Origin: an uncultured Lachnospiraceae bacterium
Lineage (GTDB): Bacteria > Bacillota > Clostridia > Lachnospirales > Lachnospiraceae
Direction: 5' to 3'
Assembly (NCBI GenBank): GCA_937920345.1
Contig: CALGVA010000002.1
Coordinates: 14,084 to 78,083, forward strand
Length of the DNA: 64,000 nucleotides
The notes below the pieces were generated by a model. It was given only the letters and a program-made list of their open reading frames with translations, searched no databases and had not been told where the DNA came from. Position 1 is the stretch's first letter. The number at the start of each line of letters is the position of its first letter. Shown here piece by piece: positions 16,044 to 23,772 of the stretch. The position numbers and the translations under genes were made by a program.

Positions 16044-16381
16044 TTGTTCATGGGTATAGAAGCGGGGCAGATTACAGAGATTGATACGGTTGATAAGCTG
16101 AGGGAGGTAGATTCAGATTATAGGAAAAGAAAGTGTATGACCGAAGCCGGGGTAGGTTCAGCACATTCGGGAATAGAATATAATGAACTGACAGATAAAC
16201 CTGCGAAGAATTTTCTGTTGGAAAAGGGCTATAAGACATATGATAATGGCTCAATATATTTTGTAAGTTTTCAGAAGGGGATTGGAAGACTATTATAGAG
16301 TGTATGAATGAAGAAAACAGTGAATTGACCGAAGTGAATGGTGGAGTAATTGTTTTTTACAGCAAAGAAGAGATATTGTAA
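16044..16381 (+). pseudogene. Decayed ORF, nucleotidyltransferase-tail remnant with frameshift
   Basis: The start of the frame reads GIEAGQITEIDTVDKLREVD, which resembles the C-terminal end of sugar-nucleotide or choline-phosphate nucleotidyltransferases. A second segment, KPAKNFLLEKGYKTYDNGS, runs to FQKG; a one-base loss at about 16275 would otherwise continue as DWKTIIECMNEEN and on to FYSKEEIL, ending at 16381. The two halves may come from different genes. No ribosome binding site or full domain is present, so this is a remnant rather than a gene. Confidence 0.55.
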
Positions 16382-16594
16382 ATAATTCATTTTTAACAGA
16401 TACTCAAAAAAATATTATACCGGACTGATTTGAGATGTGAGCAACGATATATGGCATTTACTACACTATTTTTGTGAATATTAATTCAAAGGATTGCGGA
16501 ATGCAGTCCTTTTTTGATATAAAGCATCAAAAGAGATAACAAGAGATTATGACAAATTAAGTAACGTTTACGATTGTGAATTTCATTAAATCTA

Positions 16595-16644
16595 TTGACC
16601 TATATATCAGACTGATGTATTGTATATGTATCAGCCTGATATAT
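16595..16644 (+). promoter_or_regulatory. Promoter flanked by paired TATCAG-N-CTGATA operators
   Basis: TTGACC at 16595-16600 and a TATTGT -10 at 16618-16623 (17-base spacer) are overlapped by the palindrome TATATCAG-A-CTGATGTA (16603-16619) and followed by TATCAG-C-CTGATA (16629-16641). Two odd-centred palindromes around a promoter are typical of a TetR- or PadR-type operator. The gene behind it is truncated, so the control site outlives its target. Confidence 0.6.
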
Positions 16645-16657
16645 ATGAGGCGCTATT

Positions 16658-16856
16658 ATGAAGAGACAAGAGGTAAGAAAATTACTTATCACAATATCTT
16701 TGCTTCTGTTCCCGATAAAGCTTTACTATTTCAGTCCTGCTTTGATCATAAATGCGGGATTGAACGGAGTAATCAATGGGAGCTTTATGTATTTGCTTTG
16801 ATGTTCTTGGTTTTTCTTATTTTGGCGGCATAGAAATCGTAAAGATTGATAATTGT
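16658..16856 (+). pseudogene. Truncated 4Fe-4S membrane (polyferredoxin-type) protein
   Basis: From the ATG at 16658 the frame reads MKRQEVRKLLITISLLLF, then YYFSPALIINAGLNGVINGS, and hits a stop at 16799-16801 after 47 residues. This matches the N-terminal membrane helix of NapH/polyferredoxin-like proteins, whose Cys clusters should follow but are absent. After the stop another frame reads YFGGIEIVKIDNCPKTILSY and ends at the next gene, apparently the tail of a different protein joined by deletion. A strong promoter with palindromic operators precedes it. Confidence 0.55.
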
Positions 16857-16903
16857 CCTAAGACAATTCTATCTTATGGAATGATTGAGAGAGGAAAATG
16901 ATA

Positions 16904-17452
16904 ATGGCAAATGAAAAAAAGCTTGATTGTGTGATCTTGGGTTTGTTAAGCCACGAAGAACTAACGGGATATGAAATAAAGAAAAGAATGGATACAACAT
17001 TAAAATACTTTTGGGGCGCAAGTTATGGCAGCATATATCCTACATTAAACGATTTGGTTAATCGTGGATTTGCTACCAGAAAAGAAGATGGAGAAAGCAA
17101 GAGAAACAAATTGATCTATACCATAACAGACATGGGGCGGAATTACTTAAAAGAGTGGCTTAAATCACCTGTTGAAAAAGATGATCTTCGTTACGAAACA
17201 CTGTTAAAATTATTTTTCGGAAATGAACAGGGAGCAGAACAGGCAATATGGCATATTGAAGCTTTTCAGGCAAAGATCGAAAAAGAGTTGCCTTACCTTT
17301 TGGGTGCGGAAAAAATATTAAAGAAGAGTCTGAATGATGATACTGCCCACAAATATTACCTGCTTACTGTCGAATTTGGAATAAAAACATATCATACTTA
17401 TTTGGAATGGTGTAAAGAAGCCAAAAAATTTTTAAAAGATAGTGAGGTGTAA
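16904..17452 (+). CDS. PadR-family transcriptional regulator
   Basis: Regulator of about 182 residues. The winged helix (about 6-85) shows the PadR signature ILGLLSHEELTGYEIKK, then SYGSIYPTLNDLVNRGF and the wing KLIYTITDMGRNYL. The C-terminal half is an all-helical dimerisation region (Vir-type). AGAGAGG lies nine bases before the ATG at 16904; an ATG at 16898 is an alternative. The next gene, for a membrane protein, starts five bases after the stop, so the two are an operon; PadR proteins often control membrane transport or stress genes. The paired palindromes at 16603-16641 are a candidate binding site. Confidence 0.9.
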   Translation: MANEKKLDCVILGLLSHEELTGYEIKKRMDTTLKYFWGASYGSIYPTLNDLVNRGFATRKEDGESKRNKLIYTITDMGRNYLKEWLKSPVEKDDLRYETLLKLFFGNEQGAEQAIWHIEAFQAKIEKELPYLLGAEKILKKSLNDDTAHKYYLLTVEFGIKTYHTYLEWCKEAKKFLKDSEV

Positions 17453-17456
17453 ACAA

Positions 17457-17954
17457 ATGTTGGGACATTTTGGATTTTCTTATATAGGGCTGGTATTTTT
17501 GCTCATGTTGTTCATTCCCAATATGATCTGGACAGGAAAAAAGCCGCAGGGATATAATCCTGAAAACGAAAATAAATTGCTTTTAATTTTTGAAAGAATA
17601 GGACAAGTATTGACTACGATCTCAGCGATGATTTTTAGCGATTTTAATTTGCATGGATGTTCAGCTTGGTCCTGGTGGCTTGTTGCAGCTTTTATACCGA
17701 TGATAATGTATGAATTATGGTGGGTACGTTATTTTCGCAGTGAACGAAAATTATCAGATTTTTATAGCAGTTTCTTAGGTGTTCCTCTTGCAGGAGCAAC
17801 CTTGCCTGTATTCTCTTTTTTATTGCTCGGCATATATGGCAGGGTTATATGGCTATTGATTGCTACAACAATCCTGGGAATCGGACATATAGGAATACAT
17901 ATACAACATAGTAAAGAGCTTCGCATATCAATGTCAAAGAGGGTACAGAAATGA
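17457..17954 (+). CDS. Hypothetical multi-pass membrane protein
   Basis: Membrane protein of 165 residues with about five hydrophobic segments (near 5-24, 55-65, 72-90, 108-128 and 130-150). Notable motifs are IPNMIWTGKKPQGYNPENENK between helices 1 and 2 and MYELWWVRYFRS in the third loop. I do not recognise a function. GAGGTG lies seven bases before the ATG at 17457, overlapping the end of the PadR gene, so translation is probably coupled and the PadR protein probably controls it. Codon use is AT-rich like the rest of this island. Confidence 0.75.
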   Translation: MLGHFGFSYIGLVFLLMLFIPNMIWTGKKPQGYNPENENKLLLIFERIGQVLTTISAMIFSDFNLHGCSAWSWWLVAAFIPMIMYELWWVRYFRSERKLSDFYSSFLGVPLAGATLPVFSFLLLGIYGRVIWLLIATTILGIGHIGIHIQHSKELRISMSKRVQK

Positions 17955-17978
17955 TACAAATATCTGATTAGAGATATT

Positions 17979-18797
17979 ATGAATACTTTAGTCGAAAGAC
18001 CACTTACCTATAAACCTCTTGTCCTGATTGATAAAAATTATTTTGCGGACACAAGTTTGTCTGTGTCTGCAAAATTATATGCTCATTACTGCGGGCGCAA
18101 GTGGAAAACTGCTTTTTTATATGGCAGGACTACTATAATTTACATAATAAGTATTGGGAAACCGCCTGTTCCGATATACAATATAAAACGCTGTCTGTTT
18201 CTGAAACGAAGCAAATCATAGAAAATGCCAAGCATATTGGCTGCTCTGTGAACAGCTGTCTTGTAACAATGTTTTTGGAGAAATATCAGAAGAAATGTGA
18301 AGTTGGAATACCTGTCAGCATACGGGAAAGCAAAAATGAAGCCATGTCAAATCTCACTTCCGGCATTAAAATAAAGCATATGCTTGACATGAAAAAACTT
18401 TTGCTGAAAATGCGATGCAGGTAGAGGAAAAGATTAAATCGAAATTACAGAGTTCGAGAGTTTTTGCATTGCAGTTCCTTGCTGAACTTCCAATGACATT
18501 GATAGATGCTGTTTTGCTCAATACACATGATTGTTATTCTAGCCGGTTGGCAAGACAGACGGCAAAAATTATGGGCTATATTGGAAAAACACGAGACTTG
18601 GGGATTACGTATTTAACAGTGATAGACATACCTGTTTCTTATGGGAACTATAAAATTGAAAATATAATTTTTGTTCCCCCGCAGTTTCTTATGCACATAA
18701 TATAATCGGCATTTCAACTGTTAATGGAAAAATGACATTTTCATTTCATAATATGGTCAGAAATTATGAAAAAACTTCTCAAAATGAGTTGGGATAA
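17979..18797 (+). pseudogene. Frameshifted condensation-type acyltransferase
   Basis: Three reading frames can be joined into one protein of about 270 residues. The first part reads ERPLTYKPLVLIDKNYF, the second (18101-18400) KQIIENAKHIGCSVNSCLVT and VGIPVSIRES, the third (from about 18390) QVEEKIKSKLQSS through DIPVSYGNYKIENI, and the last YAHNIIGISTVNGKMTFSFH to a stop at 18797. The order and the SVN helix, P-V-S-I-R strand and closing TVNGKMTFS-type strand fit the C-terminal half of a condensation-domain or wax-ester/alcohol acyltransferase fold. At least three frameshifts and no N-terminal HHxxxDG motif show that it is dead. Confidence 0.55.
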
Positions 18798-18844
18798 AAG
18801 CGAGGTAAAGACAGAGCGATGAATTGAAAATTTATAAGGGCGGC

Positions 18845-18946
18845 ATGGAAAAGAACAATATGCAAATGATTATTATGAACGGCAACCGCATACTGATTAA
18901 ACGTAAGAAGTTAGAAGAATATTTAGATCATGCGACAGTGGTATAA
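18845..18946 (+). pseudogene. Excisionase-like C-terminal fragment
   Basis: A 33-codon frame ends GNRILIKRKKLEEYLDHATVV, which resembles the end of small Xis/HTH_17 excisionases that precede integrase genes in conjugative transposons. The helix-turn-helix itself is missing. The integrase fragment that follows supports this reading. Confidence 0.5.
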
Positions 18947-18963
18947 ATGGCGGTTGGGTATGG

Positions 18964-19014
18964 AAAGAGACCTTGATTTGTGCTAGTATATTATCACGAG
19001 TTTGGGTCTCTTTC
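18964..19014. repeat. Inverted repeat with 9-base arms
   Basis: AAAGAGACC and GGTCTCTTT flank about 32 bases between the excisionase and integrase remnants. It may be an old element structure; no T-run of terminator type follows. Confidence 0.4.
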
Positions 19015-19022
19015 TCAGAAAG

Positions 19023-19273
19023 GGGACAAGCGGACTGGCCATTGCGGATATTGATTTTAGGCAAAAGCGTATTCGGGTCAATCACCAGCTACAGCGCACA
19101 AGCCGGATGTGATTTACGTAAAACCAGGCCATGAGTTTTTAGATGTTTCTGCTGATTGGATAGTAAATCTGTGGCATGAAGGTGCATTAACAGCTAATAG
19201 TTTTTTGGTTGCAATGGATAGAGAAGATATTACGCAAATGAGGGATTATTTGAGAACTGTATTAGAAGAATAA
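19023..19273 (+). pseudogene. Tyrosine integrase fragment fused to unknown C-terminus
   Basis: The stretch 19023-19112 reads SGLAIADIDFRQKRIRVNHQ, the segment of Tn916-type integrases that follows the catalytic Arg region (GLRISE...DIDF...VNHQLQR). It stops at 19110. The adjacent frame continues as VIYVKPGHEFLDVS and then an unknown segment with DWIVNLWHEGALTANSFLV, stopping at 19273. Neither piece has a start site. Together with the excisionase remnant this marks the scar of an integrated element. Confidence 0.55.
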
Positions 19274-19345
19274 GTGGCATATGTGTGCCATCAGATAAAT
19301 AGTCTGGAAAGAAAAAATCATATTTCTGAATGGGGATAGAAATGA

Positions 19346-19645
19346 CATATCATAAATATTGATGAAAGAACAAATATTAACCATTTGGATTTCTTATATG
19401 TAAAAGTAGGACAGCGAGATAAAAAGATAGGTCGGTTTATATGGAAAGAAATTAAAAGACTTTACCCTGCTACAGAAATATGGGAAACATGCACACCATA
19501 TTTTGATAAAAGGAATATTCACTTTTACATTATTTGTTGTGGATTTCAAGTTGTAGAGTTTTACAATAAGTATCATCCAGATCCAAATTTCCCAGAGGAT
19601 TCGGATAATGAAATGTTTCGGTTTCAGAAAAGAATGGTTAATTAA
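19346..19645 (+). pseudogene. GNAT acetyltransferase, N-terminally truncated
   Basis: The open frame begins after a stop at 19343-19345 and encodes about 99 residues. DFLYVKVGQRDKKIGRFIW is a diverged CoA-binding strand-loop-helix of the Q/R-x-x-G-x-G/A type (here QRDKKIG), followed by TPYFDKRNIHFYIICCGFQV, a typical GNAT end with the F-Y-x-x-x-G-F motif. The first half of the domain and a ribosome binding site are missing, so the gene is probably not functional. Confidence 0.6.
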
Positions 19646-19672
19646 AATTTCAATTTTCAGTGGAAAGGGATA

Positions 19673-20158
19673 ATGATGTTAAGAATAAGACCTTATAATA
19701 TAAAAGATGCTGAAACAATATTGTCATGGACAAAAGATGAAAAAGCATTTTATAAATGGACTGCAGGTGTTCTGGGGAAATATCCGGTATCGGTAGAACA
19801 ATTTCATTCGGTAAGTGATTTAATGGCTTTTACAGCGATAGATGATAATGATGTGGTTGGATTTTTTACAATGAGAAGACCGACAGAGACATTTGATGAA
19901 TTAAGATTTGGTTTTGTTGTAGTTGATTCAAGTAAAAGAGGTAAGGGCTATGGAAAGCAAATGCTTCAGTTGGGATTAATCTATGCAAAAGAAATCTTTG
20001 GTGTAAAGAAGGTTACATTAGGAGTATTCCAGAATAATGAGCCTGCATATTATTGTTACAAAGCTACAGGATTTAAAGAGGTCGTATTAGATGAAGTCGA
20101 AAAGTATCAAGTGTTAGGCGAAGAATGGGATTGTTTGGAGTTAGAGATACAATTCTAA
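19673..20158 (+). CDS. GNAT-family N-acetyltransferase
   Basis: Intact GNAT protein of 161 residues, of the RimJ/RimL-like type. It starts RIRPYNIKDAETILSWTKDE, and the acetyl-CoA loop reads VVVDSSKRGKGYGKQMLQL (R-G-K-G-Y-G), followed by GVFQNNEPAYYCYKATGFKE, the usual strand and helix before the end. The substrate cannot be predicted. GGAAAGGGA precedes the ATG. It lies among decayed genes, is AT-rich, and has a second intact GNAT gene 82 bases downstream, which suggests a horizontally acquired cassette. Confidence 0.9.
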   Translation: MMLRIRPYNIKDAETILSWTKDEKAFYKWTAGVLGKYPVSVEQFHSVSDLMAFTAIDDNDVVGFFTMRRPTETFDELRFGFVVVDSSKRGKGYGKQMLQLGLIYAKEIFGVKKVTLGVFQNNEPAYYCYKATGFKEVVLDEVEKYQVLGEEWDCLELEIQF

Positions 20159-20240
20159 ATTTGGATTTGACTCGCCAGTGAGGTATTTTTATGTGTGGAA
20201 TTAAAGCTGATTTATAGGTAATAATAAATCGGAGGTTTCT

Positions 20241-20714
20241 ATGAATTACATAATAAGAAAGTTAAGACAAGAAGAAGTAAAAGTATTAGATACATTTTTG
20301 TATGAGGCAATTTTTACTCCAGAAGGAGTAGAGGCACCGCCTATGGAAATAATCAAACAACCAGAACTGCAGGTATATGTTGATGGATTTGGAACTAAGG
20401 ATGGTGATACATGTTTTGTTGCTGAAACTGATGGAGTAATAGTTGGTGCTGTATGGGTTCGCATTATGGATGATTATGGGCATGTTAATGACGAAACACC
20501 ATCATTTGCGATTTCTCTTTTAAAGGAATATCGAGGGAACGGAATTGGTACTGAATTAATGAAGCAGATGCTCACAGAATTAAAAGTATGTAAATACAAG
20601 AAAGCATCATTAGCTGTTCAGAAAAAGAATTATGCTGTGAAACTGTATAAAAATGCAGGATTTGAAATAGTTAATGAGAACGAAGAGGAGTATATAATGG
20701 TTTGCCAGTTGTAG
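20241..20714 (+). CDS. GNAT-family N-acetyltransferase
   Basis: Intact GNAT protein of 157 residues. ISLLKEYRGNGIGTELMKQM holds the acetyl-CoA-binding R-G-N-G-I-G loop, and SLAVQKKNYAVKLYKNAGFE is the usual C-terminal helix. The N-terminal half has EAIFTPEGVEAPPMEIIKQP, characteristic of a subgroup of clostridial acetyltransferases of unknown substrate. GGAGG lies seven bases before the ATG. AT-rich codon use matches the preceding GNAT gene but the two proteins are not close copies, so this is not a tandem duplication. Confidence 0.9.
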   Translation: MNYIIRKLRQEEVKVLDTFLYEAIFTPEGVEAPPMEIIKQPELQVYVDGFGTKDGDTCFVAETDGVIVGAVWVRIMDDYGHVNDETPSFAISLLKEYRGNGIGTELMKQMLTELKVCKYKKASLAVQKKNYAVKLYKNAGFEIVNENEEEYIMVCQL

Positions 20715-20746
20715 TGGCAAATTCCCATTTAATGAGGTGAGTGATT

Positions 20747-20824
20747 ATGAAGTGTGATAATTGTAAAATATTAACATCAATAAATGGGTTTGGCGGGTTT
20801 TATGCTTTGAACCCTAATCGTTAA
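20747..20824 (+). pseudogene. Truncated gene start (25 codons)
   Basis: AATGAGGTG precedes an ATG opening a 25-codon frame with MKCDNCKILTSINGFGG. The C-D-N-C start suggests a zinc-binding protein whose remainder has been lost where the island ends. The stop falls inside the following hairpin. Confidence 0.4.
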
Positions 20825-20843
20825 AAGGTTGGGTTCACTTTTT
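20809..20843 (+). terminator. Probable rho-independent terminator
   Basis: GAACCC and GGGTTC (with flanking AA/TT pairs) enclose about 16 bases and are followed by ACTTTTT. It would end the GNAT transcript. Confidence 0.55.
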
Positions 20844-20865
20844 AACGACAGTCCCAGAATATAAG

Positions 20866-20894
20866 CGTATACGAATGGCCTAAATTCGTATACG
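20866..20894. repeat. Perfect 11-base inverted repeat at the island edge
   Basis: CGTATACGAAT and ATTCGTATACG flank the 7-base centre GGCCTAA. No T-run follows, and arm and spacer sizes resemble recombinase core sites. It lies where AT-rich decayed sequence gives way to the denser chromosomal genes, so an old attachment or resolution site is possible. Confidence 0.55.
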
Positions 20895-21031
20895 GTTCGT
20901 TTACGTTTGAAAGTTTCACTTTGCCTCATTTTGCGTAGTGTGACACAATCGAAAAAATGTAAAATTAAAAGAAGCCCGAAAAAGTGCGCCAAAACACGGC
21001 AAATCGAGGCGTTTTAGGAAGGAGAATAAAC

Positions 21032-21493
21032 ATGATTTCGATAATTTTTATATGTCATGGCAACATCTGTCGTTCCACCATGGCCGAGAGCGTCATGACC
21101 TACCTGGTGTCCAAACGTCATCTCTCAGACCGATTCCGGATCGCCTCCGCGGCTACCAGCCGTGAGGAAATCGGCAACAGCCCGCACTATGGCACGGTCG
21201 GTAAATTGAGAGCCGTAGGAATCCCTGTTGTTCCGCATCGCGCCGTGCAGATGACGAAGCAGGATTATGAAGCATACGATTATCTCATCGGCATGGATGA
21301 CGCCAATATCCGTAATATGACCAGAATCGCGGGCGGGGATCCGGAGCACAAGATTCATAAGCTTTTAGAGTATGCCGGCAGCAGCAGAGCGATCGCCGAT
21401 CCGTGGTACACGGGGGATTTCGATGCGACTTATGACGATATCATGGAGGGCTGTGAGGCATTTATGGATTTCCTAATGAGATCGCAGGCATAA
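21032..21493 (+). CDS. Low-molecular-weight protein-tyrosine phosphatase
   Basis: Phosphatase of 153 residues that would hydrolyse phosphotyrosine through a cysteinyl-phosphate. The P-loop CHGNICRS lies at residues 8-15 (C8, R14) at the N-terminus, as in all LMW-PTPs, and the general-acid Asp is D123 in IADPWYTGDF. GGAAGGAG lies seven bases before the ATG at 21032; the longer frame adds no domain. No tyrosine-kinase or capsule genes are adjacent, so its substrate is not indicated by context. A strong terminator follows. Confidence 0.94.
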   Translation: MISIIFICHGNICRSTMAESVMTYLVSKRHLSDRFRIASAATSREEIGNSPHYGTVGKLRAVGIPVVPHRAVQMTKQDYEAYDYLIGMDDANIRNMTRIAGGDPEHKIHKLLEYAGSSRAIADPWYTGDFDATYDDIMEGCEAFMDFLMRSQA

Positions 21494-21510
21494 TTTTATA
21501 GAACATACCA

Positions 21511-21550
21511 AAAAGAACAGCATTCGGGATACTCCCGGCTGTTCTTTTTT
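21511..21550 (+). terminator. Rho-independent terminator
   Basis: AAAAAGAACAGC and GCTGTTCTTTTTT pair around ATTCGGGATACTCCCG, which can itself form an inner CGGGA/TCCCG stem. It ends the phosphatase gene. Confidence 0.9.
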
Positions 21551-21901
21551 GGATACATTATATAGTTATGGTGGTAACTAAAAATAAGAGGAAACACGAC
21601 TAATTGGCAACTTAATCGTTTGAGTTATAATAACATATTTTTACTAAAAAATACAACTTTATTTTAGATAAAAAATAAAAATTTACATATATGACAAAAA
21701 AATAGTGTAAAATTAGGCGAAAATAGACAAAAAAATAAAAGATTTTTATCTTTGCAAATAACTTAAACGATTGAACAGTTTTCTGGATAGCCGGACTTGA
21801 AAGATATGGATATAGGACAACAGGTAAGGCGCATAGATTGTAAGAAAGGCAGGCGCTGATGTCCGGGCAGAACGAATAGGCAGCGGAAGGGAAGCGAGTA
21901 C
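21551..21901. promoter_or_regulatory. AT-rich pst leader with two ACTTAAnCGnTTGA motifs
   Basis: This 350-base stretch has no gene. It contains AACTTAATCGTTTGAGTT (21609-21626), a near-palindrome, and a related copy AACTTAAACGATTGAACA (21760-21777) 150 bases on, nearest the pstS start. Between them the DNA is very AT-rich with A-tracts. The pair is a candidate operator for the pst operon; it does not clearly match the Bacillus Pho-box repeats. Confidence 0.4.
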
Positions 21902-22825
21902 ATGAAAGAGAACGCAGGACTCGGCAGGGCTGTTTTGTGCGGTTTAGCTTTGGGGCTGCTTATTCACTGCATAGGCAGCAACAGGGATCTTTTTCCAATG
22001 CAAAAAAGAGACGCGGTGGAAACGGAAGACACACGTGCAGGCGGTAAGGTCGTTATGGCGGGGTCTACCGCGATGGAGAAGCTTGCCGATATTCTGGCCG
22101 AAAGCTTTATGGAGGACTACCCGAATGTTACGGTTACCGTAGAGTTTACAGGGTCGTCGGCGGGAATCGAATCCGTATTACAGGGGCGTGCAGATGTCGG
22201 CAACGCATCGAGGAGGCTTCGGGAGGAAGAGATAGCAGCAGGCGCGGTGGAGAATGTTGTGGCGATAGACGGGATCGCGGTGATTACACATTCTTCTAAT
22301 CGTGTATTGAATCTGACGTTGCCGCAGCTTACGGAGATCTATGCCGGCAGGATCAGGAACTGGCGGGAACTGGGCGGTGCGGATGAACCGGTCGTGGTGG
22401 TGGGACGGGAAGCGGGAAGCGGCACAAGAAGTACGTTTGAAGAACTGCTCGATATGGCGGATCAGTGTGCGTATGCCAACGAGATGGATTCTTCCGGTGC
22501 GGTGATGGCGCGGGTTGCGGCGACACCGGGAGCAATCGGTTATGTTTCGGCGGACATACCGGACGCAACAGTGCAAGTCATGACATTGGACGGCAGGCTG
22601 CCGACACCGTCGCAGGTACAGGATGGCAGCTATCCTTTGCGCCGCCCTTATGTGATGGTAACCGACGGGCCGGTTATACAGCAGAGCGCTTCAGTGCGGA
22701 GGTTCTTTGCATATATATGGTCAGATGAGGGAAAGAGGCTGATTGAATCGGCGGGCCTGGCTGCCGCATTTCCTGACGGTGATCTGGAAGCCGGAGCATA
22801 CACGGTGGAAACGGAGTGTTTATGA
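21902..22825 (+). CDS. pstS: Phosphate ABC transporter substrate-binding protein
   Basis: PstS-type protein of 307 residues that would bind orthophosphate outside the membrane and deliver it to PstCA. The N-terminus has a hydrophobic segment (about 8-24), then VVMAGSTAMEKLADILAES, GSSAGIESVLQGRADVGNAS and VVVGREAGSGTRSTFEE, the three phosphate-contacting loops of the family. No classical lipobox is evident, so it may be held by an uncleaved anchor. It opens a pstSCAB operon in which genes overlap or nearly touch. GGAAGG-type sequences precede the ATG. Confidence 0.92.
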   Translation: MKENAGLGRAVLCGLALGLLIHCIGSNRDLFPMQKRDAVETEDTRAGGKVVMAGSTAMEKLADILAESFMEDYPNVTVTVEFTGSSAGIESVLQGRADVGNASRRLREEEIAAGAVENVVAIDGIAVITHSSNRVLNLTLPQLTEIYAGRIRNWRELGGADEPVVVVGREAGSGTRSTFEELLDMADQCAYANEMDSSGAVMARVAATPGAIGYVSADIPDATVQVMTLDGRLPTPSQVQDGSYPLRRPYVMVTDGPVIQQSASVRRFFAYIWSDEGKRLIESAGLAAAFPDGDLEAGAYTVETECL

Positions 22826-23769
22826 GGCATACATCATATTACACAGGAGAGGGAGGCTGCAAGGCCGGATGGCGTAGAGACATGGTGGAATCCGTAGCGC
22901 AGGCAGTTTTTACGATCTGTGCATTCTGCTCGATCGCTGCGGTTTTTATGATAACGCTGTATATGATGGCTAACGGCCTGCCGGCTTTTTTTAAACTGGG
23001 GATCAAAGAGATTCTGTTTTGTACAGAATGGAAACCGACAGCGGCGTCCCCTTCCTTCGGGATTCTCTATATCATATTGACCTCGGCTGCAGGCACTGCG
23101 GCGGCCGTTGTGATCTCGGTGCCGGTTGCTGTGCTGACAGCTGTTTTTCTGGCGGAGATTGCACCGGAATGTCTGGCGCGGATCGTGAGAGCGGCGGTGG
23201 AACTGCTGGCAGGCATACCTTCGGTGATCTACGGACTGCTGGGGCTTATGATTTTAAACCCGCTTATGTACAGGGCAGAGCAGAAGATATTCCGGGGATC
23301 GGAACAGCACCAGTTTTCAGGCGGTGCCAATCTTCTGACTGCGGTGCTGGTGCTGGCGGTTATGATACTGCCGACGGTGATTCATATCAGTGAAACGGCG
23401 ATACGGTCAGTACCGGCACAGCTGAAAGCGTCGTCGCTTGCGCTGGGAGCGTCACGGGTACAGACGATATTCAAGGTGGTATTGCCGGCGGCGCGGCCGG
23501 GAATCGTTACGGCGGTCGTGCTGGGGGTAGGCAGGGCACTCGGGGAGGCTATGGCTGTCGGTCTGGTGTCGGGCGGTCGTGTGAATATTCCGCTGCCTTT
23601 TAGTTCCGTCAGGTTTCTTACCACGGCGATTGTCAGTGAGATGGGATATGCCGGCGGATTGCACAGGCAGGTATTGTTCACGATCGGGCTCGTTCTGTTT
23701 GGATTTATTATGGCGGTGAACGCGGTCATAGGCGGCATGTTTACACAAAATGACGGGCAGGAGGAATGA
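22822..23769 (+). CDS. pstC: Phosphate ABC transporter permease PstC
   Basis: Permease of 315 residues with about six membrane helices. The motif LAGIPSVIYGLLGL and the EAA-type loop SSLALGASRVQTIFKVVLPA followed by GVGRALGEAMAV identify PstC. The ATG at 22822 overlaps the pstS stop as ATGA, with GGAG six bases upstream, so translation is coupled. A soluble N-terminal stretch of about 20 residues precedes the first helix. It would form the channel with PstA. Confidence 0.93.
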   Translation: MRHTSYYTGEGGCKAGWRRDMVESVAQAVFTICAFCSIAAVFMITLYMMANGLPAFFKLGIKEILFCTEWKPTAASPSFGILYIILTSAAGTAAAVVISVPVAVLTAVFLAEIAPECLARIVRAAVELLAGIPSVIYGLLGLMILNPLMYRAEQKIFRGSEQHQFSGGANLLTAVLVLAVMILPTVIHISETAIRSVPAQLKASSLALGASRVQTIFKVVLPAARPGIVTAVVLGVGRALGEAMAVGLVSGGRVNIPLPFSSVRFLTTAIVSEMGYAGGLHRQVLFTIGLVLFGFIMAVNAVIGGMFTQNDGQEE

Positions 23770-23772
23770 ACT

